The notes: generated from the sequence alone by a model not told the origin. Counted from the first letter of the stretch, positions 32,503 through 40,837 are shown. The stretch: DNA of 64,000 nt from Mesorhizobium comanense (GCF_005503535.1 NZ_SCNN01000010.1:184702-248701), one strand, 5' to 3'. Translations and numbers: made by a program.

Positions 32503-32862
32503 ATGAGTTCGAGCAGCGAGCGCAAGCCCGAGATCAGCTTCGCCGATTTCGATCGTGTCGACATCCGTGCCGGCACGATCGTCGAGGCGGAACCGTTTCC
32601 GGAAGCGCGCAAGCCCGCCTTCAAGCTCAGGATCGATTTCGGACCTGGCATCGGCATCAAGAAATCCTCGGCTCAGATCACCAAATACTATACGCCGCAG
32701 ACGCTGATCGGCCGGCAGGTGTTCGCGGTGGTCAACTTCCCACCGCGCCAGATCGGCCCGTTCATGTCGGAAGTCCTGACGCTGGGTTTTCCCGACGAAG
32801 AGGGCGCCGTGGTGCTCGGCGCGATCGAGCGCAAGGTGCCGGACGGCGGGCGGCTGTTCTAG
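32503..32862 (+). CDS. csaA: CsaA-type tRNA-binding protein
   Basis: 119 aa. OB-fold EMAP/tRNA-binding domain: SFADFDRVDIRAGTIVEAEPFPEARKPAFKLRIDFGPGIGIKKSSAQITKYYTPQTLIGRQVFAVVNFPPRQIGPFMSEVLTLGF. CsaA has export-related chaperone activity and binds tRNA. Full length for the family. It follows the YbjN gene by 12 bases and is probably cotranscribed. Confidence 0.92.
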   Translation: MSSSSERKPEISFADFDRVDIRAGTIVEAEPFPEARKPAFKLRIDFGPGIGIKKSSAQITKYYTPQTLIGRQVFAVVNFPPRQIGPFMSEVLTLGFPDEEGAVVLGAIERKVPDGGRLF

Positions 32863-32887
32863 AGAGGCACGCCGCGTTCCTTGACGG

Positions 32888-33040
32888 CCCCCTCTGTCCT
32901 GCCGGACATCCCCCCTCGATAGGGAGATCAGCAGCTTCGTCTCCGCCGCCTCTTTTGCAGCGTAGAAAATTGGCGAAGGCAGTCACGACATCCAATCTCC
33001 CCCCCCGTGAGGGGGAGGTGTCCGACAGGACAGAGTGGGG
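32888..33040. repeat. Palindromic intergenic element between convergent genes
   Basis: The left arm CCCCCTCTGTCCTGCCGGAC (from 32888) is matched in reverse complement by GTCCGACAGGACAGAGTGGG (about 33021-33040). The middle part holds further short pairs around GGGGGA/TCCCCC. A half copy of the same family lies at 48914-48960 inside uvrB. It occupies the junction between csaA and a glycosyltransferase gene facing it. Confidence 0.85.
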
Positions 33041-33074
33041 TGCTGTCCCGCTGCGTTTCAGGTCGATGGCGGTC

Positions 33075-34097
33075 CTAGGCCGCCAGCTTGCGCGGTGTGC
33101 CCAACGCTTCCTCGACCGTGTCGAGAAACATCTCCGCGCAGGCTTTCCAGCTGTAGCGCATGGCGCGTTCGCGAGCCTGATCGCGGCTGACATTGAGCGC
33201 TGCGAGCGAGGCTTCGCGCAGATCGTTCGAGACCGCGCCGCCAACGCCGTCGCCGACAATGTCGATCGGTCCGGTCACAGGATAGGCGGCCACGGGCGTG
33301 CCGCTGGCCAGCGCCTCGATGATGACATTGCCGAACGTGTCGGTGCGGCTGGGAAAGACGAAGACGTCGGACGAGGCATAAATCTCGGCCAGCTCGTCGT
33401 TCGGGCGATGGCCAAGGAAATGGGCGTTGGGGTAGCGCGCCTTGAGCTTTGCCAGTTCTGGGCCTTCGCCGACGACCACCTTGCTGCCGGGCAGGTCGAG
33501 GTCGAGGAAGGCCGAGAGATTCTTTTCGATGGCGACGCGACCGACGCAGAGGAAGACCGGCCCGGGGAAGCCGAGGTCCTTCCTCTTGTCGGGCCGGAAA
33601 TGATCGGTGTCGACGCCGCGTGTCCAGGGCCGCAGCTTGTTGAAGCCGCGCGCCGTGAGGTCGTCGGCCAGCGATTGCGTGGCCACCAGCGTGCCCTGGC
33701 CGGAATTGTGGAAATCGCGCAACCAGCGATAGGCCCAGCTCTCCGGCACCGGCAGGCGGGCGCTGAGATATTCGGGAAAGCGCGTGTGATAGCTGGTGGT
33801 GAAGGGCCGGCCGGCGTTGCGGCAGTAGCGCCGCGCCATGATGCCGAGCGGGCCCTCGGTGACGATGTGGATATGGTCGGCCTTGTAGGCGTCTATCAGG
33901 CGCGCGACATGGCCGGGCGTGGTCAGCGCCAGGCGGATGTCGGGATAGGTCGGCAAGGGCAAGGTGCGAAAGATGTTCGGCGTCAGGAACTCGACCGCCA
34001 CGTCGTAGGATTTCAGCGTCTCGGTAAGCCGCTCCAGCGTGTGGACCACGCCGTTGACCTGCGGGCGCCAGGCGTCGGTGACCATCAGTATGCGCAT
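33075..34097 (-). CDS. GT4-family glycosyltransferase
   Basis: 340 aa, GT-B fold. N-terminal domain MRILMVTDAWRPQVNGVVHTLERLTETL, HIHIVTEGPLGIMARRYCR, TTSYHTRFPEYLSARLP; C-terminal nucleotide-sugar domain with FLCVGRVAIEKNLSAFLDLDLPG, VVGEGPELAKLKARYPNAHFLG and VFVFPSRTDTFGNVIIEALASGTPVAAYPVTGPIDIV, where the E-x7-E (ETFGNV..EALA) retaining motif sits. Members include alpha-mannosyltransferases and glycolipid synthases; the sugar is unknown. Possibly membrane lipid glycosylation. Confidence 0.9.
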   Translation of the reverse strand: MRILMVTDAWRPQVNGVVHTLERLTETLKSYDVAVEFLTPNIFRTLPLPTYPDIRLALTTPGHVARLIDAYKADHIHIVTEGPLGIMARRYCRNAGRPFTTSYHTRFPEYLSARLPVPESWAYRWLRDFHNSGQGTLVATQSLADDLTARGFNKLRPWTRGVDTDHFRPDKRKDLGFPGPVFLCVGRVAIEKNLSAFLDLDLPGSKVVVGEGPELAKLKARYPNAHFLGHRPNDELAEIYASSDVFVFPSRTDTFGNVIIEALASGTPVAAYPVTGPIDIVGDGVGGAVSNDLREASLAALNVSRDQARERAMRYSWKACAEMFLDTVEEALGTPRKLAA

Positions 34098-34391
34098 GGC
34101 GGCCCCTTGCCGGAATGATCGCGATGCCGGAACGGCGACCAGCCGGCGGCCCTCGCTTCGCTCCAGCGCACCCGGGCGGGCACAGGCTCGAAGTGAGGCG
34201 ACGGAGCCAATCGATTGACGTCGCGCGTTTCATGCGCGCTCTTGATCATGGTTTCATGACGGGCGGATGAAGACCCGCCCAAACCCGCGAGAAGCAGGCA
34301 TCGGATCCATGAAGACATGGTGACCAAGCAAGAAGAACAGCTTACCGGCGCGACCTTTTATTTGATCGGCGACAGCCCAGCTCTGTTCCTG

Positions 34392-35807
34392 TCAGGCGGG
34401 AACCTTGATCACCGCCCGCAAGCCGCCAAGCGGACTGTTGTCGAGCGTGATGTCGCCGCCATGGCTGCGGGCGATGTCGCGCGCGATCGACAGGCCGAGG
34501 CCGGTGCCGCTGGCATCGAGGTTGCGGGCTTCGTCGAGCCGCACGAAGGGTTTGAACACATCCTCGCGCCGGTCGAGCGGAATGCCGGGGCCATCGTCGT
34601 CGACGGTGACCACGAGCGAGCCGCGGCCGTGGTTGGCGGTGACCTTCACCGTGTTGGCATAGCGGAAGGCGTTGCCGATCACGTTCGACAGCAGCCGCGC
34701 GAAGGCGTTCGGCCTGACATGCACGGTCGGATCGCCCGAAAGCGTCGTCGACAGCTTGCATTTGCGCAGGGTCGCTTCGTCGCCGAGTTTCTGGAAATAG
34801 GCCTCCAGATCGAAGCGGCCCGCATCCTCCGAGGCTTCGCCGCGGGCGAAAGCGAGATAGCCTTCCAGCATCGACTGCATGTCGTCGATGTCCTGGTTGA
34901 GGGCAGCCTTCGTCTCGGCCTTGCCGCCGGCCAGCGCAAGCTGCAGCTTGAAGCGGGTGAGGATGGTTCTGAGATCATGGCTGACGCCTGTCAGCATGGC
35001 GGTGCGCTGCTCGATCTGGCGCTCGATGCGCTCGCGCATCTGGATGAAGGCGAATCCGGCGCGGCGGACCTCCTCCGCGCCGCGCGGCCGGAAATCGCGC
35101 GGCGCCGGCCGGCCCTTGCCGAAGCTTTCGGCGGCCTCGGCGAGCGTCAGGATCGGCCGGATCTGGTTGCGCAGGAAGGGGATGGCGATCATCAAGAGCA
35201 CCAGCGAGGTGCCGACCATCCAGATCAGGAAGATGTGGGTGTTGGAGGCATAGGCCTGGCTGCGGCGCACAAAGACGCGCAGCACCTTGTTCTCCAACTG
35301 GACGCGCACCTCGACAATGTTGGAGTTGCCGACTGTGTCGATCCAGAAGGGGCGGTTGATCTGGCGGGTGATCTCGGCGGAGAGAACGTCGTCCAGGATC
35401 GAGAAGAACGGCTTTGGACCGGGCGGCGGCAGCGGGTCGGGCGGCAGCAGGTCGACCTTCAGCTGCATGCGGTCCTGCGCGATGCGGATGATGTTGGCGT
35501 AGTCGGCGTCGTGCGGATAGGTCTCGATCAGGTCGATGATGGCGGCGATGTCGCGCACGGTGGCCTGCGACAGGCGCTGCGTCACCGTTGCCCAGTGGCG
35601 CTCCATGAAGACGAAGGCGACCACCGACTGTAGCAGGATCATCGGCGCGATGACGATGATCAGCGAGCGCGCGTAGAGGCGCTTGGGCATGTAGAGCGAA
35701 ACCAGACGCCAGAACCGGTTCCAGACGCGCGGCACCGCCTTGAGCGTCCGCGTCGCGCGTGCGCTCAAGCCGTCATTTCCCGGCTGTTCCAGTTCCGTGG
35801 TCGCCAT
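34392..35807 (-). CDS. EnvZ-like sensor histidine kinase
   Basis: 471 aa. Two membrane helices (about 48-68 and 190-210) bracket a periplasmic loop. HAMP (IRPILTLAEAAESFGKGRPAPRDFRPRGAEEVRRAGFAFIQM), then H-box MLTGVSHDLRTILTRFKLQL (His about 282), N-box NVIGNAFRYAN, G1 DDDGPGIP, G2 GTGLGLSIARDI. Family EnvZ. It follows its response regulator by 96 bases and pairs with it. Relatives respond to envelope, salt or acid stress. Confidence 0.93.
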   Translation of the reverse strand: MATTELEQPGNDGLSARATRTLKAVPRVWNRFWRLVSLYMPKRLYARSLIIVIAPMILLQSVVAFVFMERHWATVTQRLSQATVRDIAAIIDLIETYPHDADYANIIRIAQDRMQLKVDLLPPDPLPPPGPKPFFSILDDVLSAEITRQINRPFWIDTVGNSNIVEVRVQLENKVLRVFVRRSQAYASNTHIFLIWMVGTSLVLLMIAIPFLRNQIRPILTLAEAAESFGKGRPAPRDFRPRGAEEVRRAGFAFIQMRERIERQIEQRTAMLTGVSHDLRTILTRFKLQLALAGGKAETKAALNQDIDDMQSMLEGYLAFARGEASEDAGRFDLEAYFQKLGDEATLRKCKLSTTLSGDPTVHVRPNAFARLLSNVIGNAFRYANTVKVTANHGRGSLVVTVDDDGPGIPLDRREDVFKPFVRLDEARNLDASGTGLGLSIARDIARSHGGDITLDNSPLGGLRAVIKVPA

Positions 35808-35841
35808 GGGCTCTTTTCATCCGTCGACGGCGCCTCGATCA

Positions 35842-35882
35842 AGAGCTTCCGAAAACCGGCTTTCGCTTTTCGGGATCATGCA
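35842..35882. repeat. Short palindromic element (CCGAAAACCGG...TTTTCGGGATCATGC type)
   Basis: The sequence TTCCGAAAACCGGCTTTC followed by GCTTTTCGGGATCATGC matches the better-preserved copy at 47445-47489. It can form a stem of CCGAAAA / TTTTCGG. It lies between the response regulator and kinase genes, which may weaken or attenuate expression of the kinase. Confidence 0.7.
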
Positions 35883-35903
35883 CCGGGGGCCTCGACCGGT
35901 ATT

Positions 35904-36623
35904 CTATTCCACGCTGAGCCGATACCCAATACCGCGCACGGTCTGCAGCCAGACCGGATTGGACGGGTCGCGCTCGATCTTGCGGCGCAAGCGGTTGATC
36001 TGGACGTCGATGGTGCGCTCGCCGACCTCCGAATCGTCGCCGACAAGCTCGTGGCGCGGGATCGTCTCACCGGCGCGTGCGGCGAAGATCGCCAGGATCT
36101 CCTGCTCGCGGTCGGTCAGCTTCAACGCCTCGCCGCCGCGCTTCAGTTCGCGCCTGGCGATCTGGAAGGTGTAGGGGCCGAAGACCAACTGCTCGACCTT
36201 GGGCGTGGCGGCGGGGCCGCCGCGGCGCAGGATGTTGTTGATGCGCAGGATCAGTTCGCGCGGGTCGAAGGGCTTCGGCAGATAATCGTCGGCGCCGGCC
36301 TCGAGGCCCGAGATGCGGCTGTCGGTTTCCGACAGCGCCGTCAGCATCAGGATCGGCACGTTCTTTTCGGCGCGCAGCGATTTGGTGAGGTCGACGCCGG
36401 TTTCGCCCGGCATCATGACGTCGAGCACGAGCAGGTCGAAATCGAGGCCGGCGAGCTTGCGCCTGGCTTCGCCGGCATTGCCAGCGACCGTGACGCGGAA
36501 GCCGTTTTCGGTCAGATACTGCTTGAGAAGATTGCGGATGCGGGTGTCGTCGTCGACCACGAGCAGATGCGGCGCATCGTCGTCCGGTGCGGCCGCCTGG
36601 TCGACCCTCTCAGTGCTCTCCAT
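35904..36623 (-). CDS. OmpR-type response regulator
   Basis: 239 aa from ATG 36623. Receiver domain with phosphoacceptor Asp in DLLVLDVMMPGETG (about 62) and LTALSETDSRISGLEAGADDYLPKPF; OmpR/PhoB winged helix with LKLTDREQEILAIFAARAGETIPRHELV and VGERTIDVQINRLRRKIERDPSNPVWLQTVRGIGYRL. Partner of the adjacent EnvZ-type kinase. Its start overlaps the upstream MarR gene by 14 bases, so the regulator genes are cotranscribed. Confidence 0.94.
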   Translation of the reverse strand: MESTERVDQAAAPDDDAPHLLVVDDDTRIRNLLKQYLTENGFRVTVAGNAGEARRKLAGLDFDLLVLDVMMPGETGVDLTKSLRAEKNVPILMLTALSETDSRISGLEAGADDYLPKPFDPRELILRINNILRRGGPAATPKVEQLVFGPYTFQIARRELKRGGEALKLTDREQEILAIFAARAGETIPRHELVGDDSEVGERTIDVQINRLRRKIERDPSNPVWLQTVRGIGYRLSVE

Positions 36624-37146
36624 GGCTTTTCCCTGACATTTTTGCGGACCCAACGTCGATCTGAGCTCTCAGTTCCGGATTGACCATCGCTTCGAGGAAG
36701 CGTTCCACCATGGTCCGTTCGGTGGTGCCGGAATCCTGCAATGCAGCATGGATGCGGCGCGACTGTGGCCGCGCTAGCGCCAGGGCCAGGGCGCGGCCTT
36801 TCGCTGTCGGATATAGCTCGCGCTGGCGGCGGTCGCGCGGGCCCTGCAGCTGCACGACATGGTCGGTGTCGATCAACTGCTTGAGCACGCGCGCCAGGCT
36901 TTGTTTGGTGATCTTCAGTACATCGAGCAGTTCGGCGACGGTGAGGCCAGGGCGGCGGTTGACGAAATGCAGCACCCGGTGATGGGCGCGGCCGAAGCCG
37001 TAGTCGGCCAGGATCTGATCGGGATCGGAGGTGAAGTCGCGATAGGCGAAGAAGAAGAGTTCGATGATGGCGAAGTCGATGCCGTCCTCGACTGACATTG
37101 CGGTCCTGACCGGTTTGCCGGCGGCTGGGTTTCGATCCGTCATCAT
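36610..37146 (-). CDS. MarR-family regulator
   Basis: 178 aa. Winged helix: HHRVLHFVNRRPGLTVAELLDVLKITKQSLARVLKQLIDTDHVVQLQGPRDRRQRELYPTAKGRALA (about 55-122). Ligand unknown. It begins at ATGATG (37146/37143). Overlaps the response-regulator start by 14 bases. Divergent from ilvE by about 258 bases; a near-perfect inverted repeat in that gap is a likely binding site. Confidence 0.88.
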   Translation of the reverse strand: MMTDRNPAAGKPVRTAMSVEDGIDFAIIELFFFAYRDFTSDPDQILADYGFGRAHHRVLHFVNRRPGLTVAELLDVLKITKQSLARVLKQLIDTDHVVQLQGPRDRRQRELYPTAKGRALALALARPQSRRIHAALQDSGTTERTMVERFLEAMVNPELRAQIDVGSAKMSGKSHGEH

Positions 37147-37164
37147 TTCTCCATGGGCAGGAAG

Positions 37165-37208
37165 ATTATGTCAGTACTATTGACGTAATTTCCCTGCAAT
37201 GGTAATTT
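37165..37208. promoter_or_regulatory. MarR-type operator overlapping a sigma70-like promoter for ilvE
   Basis: Inverted repeat ATTATGTCAG (37165-37174) and TTGACGTAAT (37180-37189), 8 of 10 positions complementary. The right arm contains a -35-like TTGACG (37180-37185); 17 bases on is TAATTT (37203-37208) as a -10. The proposed promoter reads towards ilvE with an mRNA leader of about 190 bases. Confidence 0.5.
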
Positions 37209-37403
37209 TTGACAAGCTTTTGGACGGATTGCGAACGAAAAGGCAAGGCCAGCCGGTTTTTCCGGAACTTCCTGAGTTTGCCAGAGCGCGATTATCCGCC
37301 TACGCTTCCGGACACCGGCCGGCGTCTCCAGTTTCACGACGCGGCCAAGAAGAACACGCAACGACACCAACGATATGCGGGCCGCGGCTCGCGGGAGGTT
37401 ACA

Positions 37404-38297
37404 ATGGCATCCGTTCCCTTCGATCAGCTGGACGGTTTCATCTGGATGAACGGCGAGTTCGTTCCGTGGGGCGAGGCCAAGATCCATGTGCTGACCCACG
37501 GGCTGCATTACGCCAGCGCCGTCTTCGAGGGCGAGCGCGCCTATGGCGGCGAGATCTTCAAGCTCAACGAGCACACCGAGCGCCTGCATGAATCGGCCCG
37601 CCTGCTCGGCTTCAAGATTCCCTATTCGGTGGCCGAACTCAACGACGCCTCGACCACGCTTCTGAAGAAGCAGGGTTTCCAGGATGCCTATGTCCGTCCG
37701 ATCGCCTGGCGCGGCAGCGAGCAGATGGGTGTCTCGGCACAGAACAACCGCATCAACGTCGCCATCGCCATCTGGCAGTGGCCGAGCTATTTCGACCCGG
37801 CACAGAAGCTGAAGGGCATTCGCCTCGACGTGGCGGAATGGCGCCGGCCCGACCCGCGAACCGCGCCTTCGCGGTCGAAGGCCGCCGGCCTCTACATGAT
37901 CTGCACCATGTCCAAGCATGCCGCGGAAGCCAAGGGCTACGCCGACGCCATGATGCTGGACTGGCGTGGGCAAGTCGCGGAAGCAACGGGCGCCAACATC
38001 TTCTTCGTCAAGGACGGCAAGATCCACACGCCGAAGCCGGATTGCTTCCTCGACGGCATCACCCGCCGCACCGTGATCGGCCTCGCCAGGGATCGCGGCC
38101 TGGAAGTCATTGAACGCGCCATCATGCCGGAAGAACTCGAGGGTTTCGAGCAATGCTTCCTGACCGGGACGGCGGCGGAAGTAACGCCGGTTTCGGAGAT
38201 AGGTCCCTACCGATTCGAGGTCGGCGAAATCGCCAAGAACCTTATGAACGACTACTCTGCCGCGGTGCAGCCGAAGCGCGCGATCGCCGCGGAATAA
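37404..38297 (+). CDS. ilvE: Branched-chain amino acid aminotransferase
   Basis: 297 aa from ATG 37404; GGGAGG lies 8-13 bases upstream and sets the start against a longer frame from 37209. Class IV PLP aminotransferase: WMNGEFVPWGEAKIHVLTHGLHYASAVFEGERAY, YVRPIAWRGSEQMGVS, the PLP-lysine segment SRSKAAGLYMICTMSKHAAEAKGYADAMMLD, and GITRRTVIGLARDRGLEVIERAI. Forms Leu, Ile and Val from their keto acids. Ends 26 bases before a terminator. Confidence 0.94.
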   Translation: MASVPFDQLDGFIWMNGEFVPWGEAKIHVLTHGLHYASAVFEGERAYGGEIFKLNEHTERLHESARLLGFKIPYSVAELNDASTTLLKKQGFQDAYVRPIAWRGSEQMGVSAQNNRINVAIAIWQWPSYFDPAQKLKGIRLDVAEWRRPDPRTAPSRSKAAGLYMICTMSKHAAEAKGYADAMMLDWRGQVAEATGANIFFVKDGKIHTPKPDCFLDGITRRTVIGLARDRGLEVIERAIMPEELEGFEQCFLTGTAAEVTPVSEIGPYRFEVGEIAKNLMNDYSAAVQPKRAIAAE

Positions 38298-38323
38298 CGA
38301 TAGTCACAGCTTTTCGCGCAAGC

Positions 38324-38352
38324 AGGGGCGGTTTTCGAGCCGCCCCTTTTAT
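38324..38352 (+). terminator. Intrinsic terminator of ilvE
   Basis: Stem AGGGGCGG / CCGCCCCT around TTTTCGAG, then TTTT and an A/T-rich exit. Confidence 0.85.
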
Positions 38353-38442
38353 TTCAGCGCTTCTGCATTTGACTTTCCCCCAATTCGGCGTCTCATGATG
38401 GTGTCGGCCCGGGAGGCTGGCAGCTATGGAGGGACTAATCAT

Positions 38443-38760
38443 ATGGACATGAACACGCTTCTTCCGATCATCATTCAGATCATTACAGGCATCATCGGTG
38501 GTCAGGCGGTCGGCGCGGCGATCAAGACGGCGGCGATGGGGCAGCTTCCCAAAATCCTGGGCGGCGCCATTGGCGGCGTCGGAGGCGCGGCGATCCTGGG
38601 CAGCCTGCTCGGTGGCGGCGCGGTCGATCCGGCGGCAGCCGCTGCGGCGACGAGCGGCCTCGGCAGCGCGCTCAACCTCAACAACATCGTCGGCGGCGCC
38701 GGCGGCGGCGCGATCCTGACCGGCATTCTGGGCGCGGTCATGGGCGCCATGAAGAAGTAA
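38443..38760 (+). CDS. Small glycine-rich hydrophobic protein
   Basis: 105 aa from ATG 38443, chosen for GGAGGGA 9 bases upstream; a start at 38395 is possible. Three glycine-zipper-like hydrophobic stretches (LLPIIIQIITGIIGGQAVGAAI, ILGGAIGGVGGAAILGSLLGGG, IVGGAGGGAILTGILGAVMGAM). Glycine zippers insert in membranes or pack helices. Family not recognised by name; homologues with this pattern are common in rhizobia. Own terminator follows. Confidence 0.75.
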   Translation: MDMNTLLPIIIQIITGIIGGQAVGAAIKTAAMGQLPKILGGAIGGVGGAAILGSLLGGGAVDPAAAAAATSGLGSALNLNNIVGGAGGGAILTGILGAVMGAMKK

Positions 38761-38782
38761 GCCTGCGATCTCGGGCAAGCAG

Positions 38783-38808
38783 AATGGGCGGCTTCGGCCG
38801 CCCATTTC
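38783..38808 (+). terminator. Intrinsic terminator with TTCG tetraloop
   Basis: Perfect ten-base stem AATGGGCGGC / GCCGCCCATT closed by a TTCG loop, then TTC and further T residues. 22 bases after the glycine-rich protein's stop. Confidence 0.85.
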
Positions 38809-38946
38809 TATTTGGAAGCGACTGACTGTCCCTGTTTGCAGGACTGGACGCTCCGGGCGCCCGCCTCTACATCTCCGCCTGGTTCAAGGACGCGGAGCGC
38901 CCCGCCTGAGCGAAGGGATGTGGAGCGCTCCAACGAAAGGACGATC

Positions 38947-39585
38947 ATGGGTCAGCTCAATGCCGGCATCGTGCCGGTGACACCGTTCCAGCAGAACTGC
39001 ACGATCCTGTTCGACATGGACGACAAGCATGGTGTCGTCGTCGATCCCGGCGGCGATATCGACAAGGTGCTGGCGGTGCTCAAGGACAATGCGATCACGG
39101 CCGGGGCGATCTGGATCACGCATGGCCATATCGACCATGCCGGCGGCGCCATGGAACTCAAGGAGGCCCTTGGCGTCGACATTATCGGCCCGCATGCCGC
39201 CGACAAGCCGTTGCTCGACAATCTGGAAAACCAGGGCAGGCGTTATGGCATCGCCGGATCGCGCAACTGCGTGCCCGACCGCTTTCTCACCGAAGGCGAG
39301 ACCGTATCGTTCGGCTCGCATGTCTTCGAAGTGCTGCACTGCCCCGGCCACGCGCCAGGCCATGTCGTCTACTACAACCGCGCGGCCAAGTTCGCGCATG
39401 TCGGCGATGTGTTGTTTCGTGGTTCGGTCGGCCGCACCGACCTGCCCGGCGGCGACCATGCCACGCTGATCTCGTCGATCAAGGACAAGCTGCTGCCGCT
39501 CGGCGACGACATCGGCTTCATCTGCGGCCACGGCCCCGGCGGTCGTTTTGGCGAGGAGCGCAGGACCAATCCGTTCCTGACGTGA
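38947..39585 (+). CDS. Metallo-beta-lactamase-fold hydrolase (glyoxalase II-like)
   Basis: 212 aa from ATG 38947. MBL motifs: ITHGHIDHAGG (about 57-67, metal ligands), HCPGHAPGHVVYY (His), HVGDVLFRGSVGRTDLPGGDHATL (Asp) and ICGHGPGGRFGEERRTNPFL (His). The last motif with SVGRTDLPGGD is typical of the YcbL-type glyoxalase II-like group that cleaves thioesters such as S-lactoylglutathione. No membrane segment. Confidence 0.9.
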   Translation: MGQLNAGIVPVTPFQQNCTILFDMDDKHGVVVDPGGDIDKVLAVLKDNAITAGAIWITHGHIDHAGGAMELKEALGVDIIGPHAADKPLLDNLENQGRRYGIAGSRNCVPDRFLTEGETVSFGSHVFEVLHCPGHAPGHVVYYNRAAKFAHVGDVLFRGSVGRTDLPGGDHATLISSIKDKLLPLGDDIGFICGHGPGGRFGEERRTNPFLT

Positions 39586-39619
39586 ACCGGACCTGACCGG
39601 TCTCGAAGGCCCGGCAAAC

Positions 39620-39656
39620 AAAAAACGCCGGCCTTGCGGCCGGCGCTTTCTGTTTG
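39620..39656. terminator. Bidirectional intrinsic terminator
   Basis: Perfect eight-base stem CGCCGGCC / GGCCGGCG with TTGC loop (39626-39645). A-run before and CTTTCTGTTT after make it usable for both the metallo-hydrolase gene and the convergent BA14K-like gene. Confidence 0.85.
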
Positions 39657-39669
39657 GGGCAGGGAAGCC

Positions 39670-40104
39670 TCAGTTTGCAGTGCAGAAATGCTGTTCGCCG
39701 TCGTTGCCGGTGAAGGTTCCGGTGCGGGAATTGAAGGTGCGGTAGCGGTCCGAGCAGTATTCGTACCAGCCGCGCGTCCACGGTTCGGCATAACGGTCGG
39801 CATAGACGACCTGCGGCTCCGCGTAGTAGCGGCGGATCGGGGCCGGGCGCACGCGCACGTCGCGGTCGTAGTAATCGTAATCATAGTCCGGGGGCGGCGG
39901 CTGCTGGTTTGCAAGCGCGCCGACGATCAGCGCGCCGGCGGCGAGGCCGAGAACGCCTGCCGCGACAGCGTCGCCACGGCCATGGCCGCCCCGGTCATGA
40001 TGATGCCAACGATTCCAGCCATCGGCGTTGGCCGCCGAAAATGTCCCGAGCGTGGTGGCGACCACGGCTGCGGACAGCACGGCTGTCTTGAAAATGCGGT
40101 TCAT
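39670..40104 (-). CDS. BA14K-like exported protein
   Basis: 144 aa. Signal peptide MNRIFKTAVLSAAVVATTLGTFSAANA. A His/Gly-rich segment, then an alanine/glycine hydrophobic stretch (VAAGVLGLAAGALIVGALA), then the BA14K motif at the C-terminus: WYEYCSDRYRTFNSRTGTFTGNDGEQHFC. BA14K is a Brucella immunoreactive family found in rhizobia; proposed functions in lectin-like binding or envelope integrity are weakly supported. Confidence 0.85.
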   Translation of the reverse strand: MNRIFKTAVLSAAVVATTLGTFSAANADGWNRWHHHDRGGHGRGDAVAAGVLGLAAGALIVGALANQQPPPPDYDYDYYDRDVRVRPAPIRRYYAEPQVVYADRYAEPWTRGWYEYCSDRYRTFNSRTGTFTGNDGEQHFCTAN

Positions 40105-40296
40105 CTCGGTCTCCTTCGCGCCGGGCCGTGCAGTTCATGCAGGGGATGCGGTCCGGCTTTACCAAAGACTAATATGCGACCGTGGCTGAACGGGGGCTGA
40201 ACGGAAATTTGACCGCCGGCATTGCTCACGGCATCAAAACCGCGCCTTCAAGACGCGGAGCTGGCCTGCCGGAGCGGCGTTCGGCTTGGGGTCGGC

Positions 40297-40509
40297 TCAG
40301 CCGATCGACAGGTTGACGGCCTTCGGACCCTTGCCGCGCTTGTCGGGCTCGGTGTCGAATGTCACTTTCTGCCCATCCTCGAGACCGGGAAGACCCGACG
40401 CCTGCACGGCCGAAATATGCACGAAGACATCCTTCGCGCCATCATCCGGTGTGATGAAGCCGAAGCCCTTGGCATGGTTGAAGAATTTGACGGTGCCGGT
40501 CTGCGGCAT
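40297..40509 (-). CDS. csp: Cold-shock protein (first copy)
   Basis: 70 aa from ATG 40509. RNP-1 KGFGFIT and RNP-2 VFVHISA motifs in TGTVKFFNHAKGFGFITPDDGAKDVFVHISAV. CSD single-domain RNA chaperone. GGGAAGC upstream is a ribosome binding site (about 40511-40518). Longer frames are not needed. Related at about 75 percent by eye to the copy at 40838-41050. Confidence 0.95.
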   Translation of the reverse strand: MPQTGTVKFFNHAKGFGFITPDDGAKDVFVHISAVQASGLPGLEDGQKVTFDTEPDKRGKGPKAVNLSIG

Positions 40510-40550
40510 GGGAAGCTCCTTTGATCCCATAAACTCCAGTCTCGGGCCGG

Positions 40551-40585
40551 CAAATGCCCGAGAGGAAATTTGTCCTTTATTTTAG
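40551..40585 (-). promoter_or_regulatory. Conserved start-region motif of first csp gene
   Basis: On the minus strand the order is TAAAATAAAGGACAAATTT then TCGGGCATTTG. The second csp gene has GATAAATTC then TCGGGCATTTG. The A/T stretch fits a -10 region and TCGGGCATTTG the start of the mRNA, giving a leader of about 50 bases here. Confidence 0.5.
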
Positions 40586-40613
40586 CGCCATCGGCAAGAG
40601 AAAGTTTTGCGGG

Positions 40614-40639
40614 GACTTAAAGCGTTCTCGCTTTAAGTC
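40614..40639. repeat. Perfect 11-base inverted repeat with TTCT loop
   Basis: GACTTAAAGCG and CGCTTTAAGTC are exact reverse complements. It lies upstream of the first csp promoter region; on the plus strand it is followed by TTTGTT, so it could end a transcript or serve as a regulator site. Confidence 0.65.
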
Positions 40640-40720
40640 TTTGTTATGATGCATGTCGTCGACGCCAAACCCGCTCCGCTTTCGGGCGGCATGCCTTTCC
40701 GGATTACGTTGCCGGCATGA

Positions 40721-40751
40721 GAAAGGCGCGGCGAAAACCGCCGCGCCTTTC
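40721..40751 (-). terminator. Stem-loop after second csp gene
   Basis: Thirteen-base perfect stem GAAAGGCGCGGCG / CGCCGCGCCTTTC with an AAAAC loop, about 87 bases after the csp stop. The T-run after it on the minus strand is short, so terminator strength is uncertain. Confidence 0.6.
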
Positions 40752-40837
40752 AAGAAACTGTGTGCCTGCCAGGTGCTGGTCAGGCTTTTTCGAGCCCCGG
40801 TCGCGCATCCTTTGGGAATGCGCGGCGCGCCGATGGA

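Larger units (their letters stand above)
40510..40837. other. Intergenic region between the two cold-shock genes
   Basis: 328 bases. Contains the leader of the first csp gene (shared motif at 40551-40561), a perfect hairpin GACTTAAAGCG-TTCT-CGCTTTAAGTC at 40614-40639, and the terminator-like stem of the second csp gene at 40721-40751. No gene seen. Confidence 0.5.
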
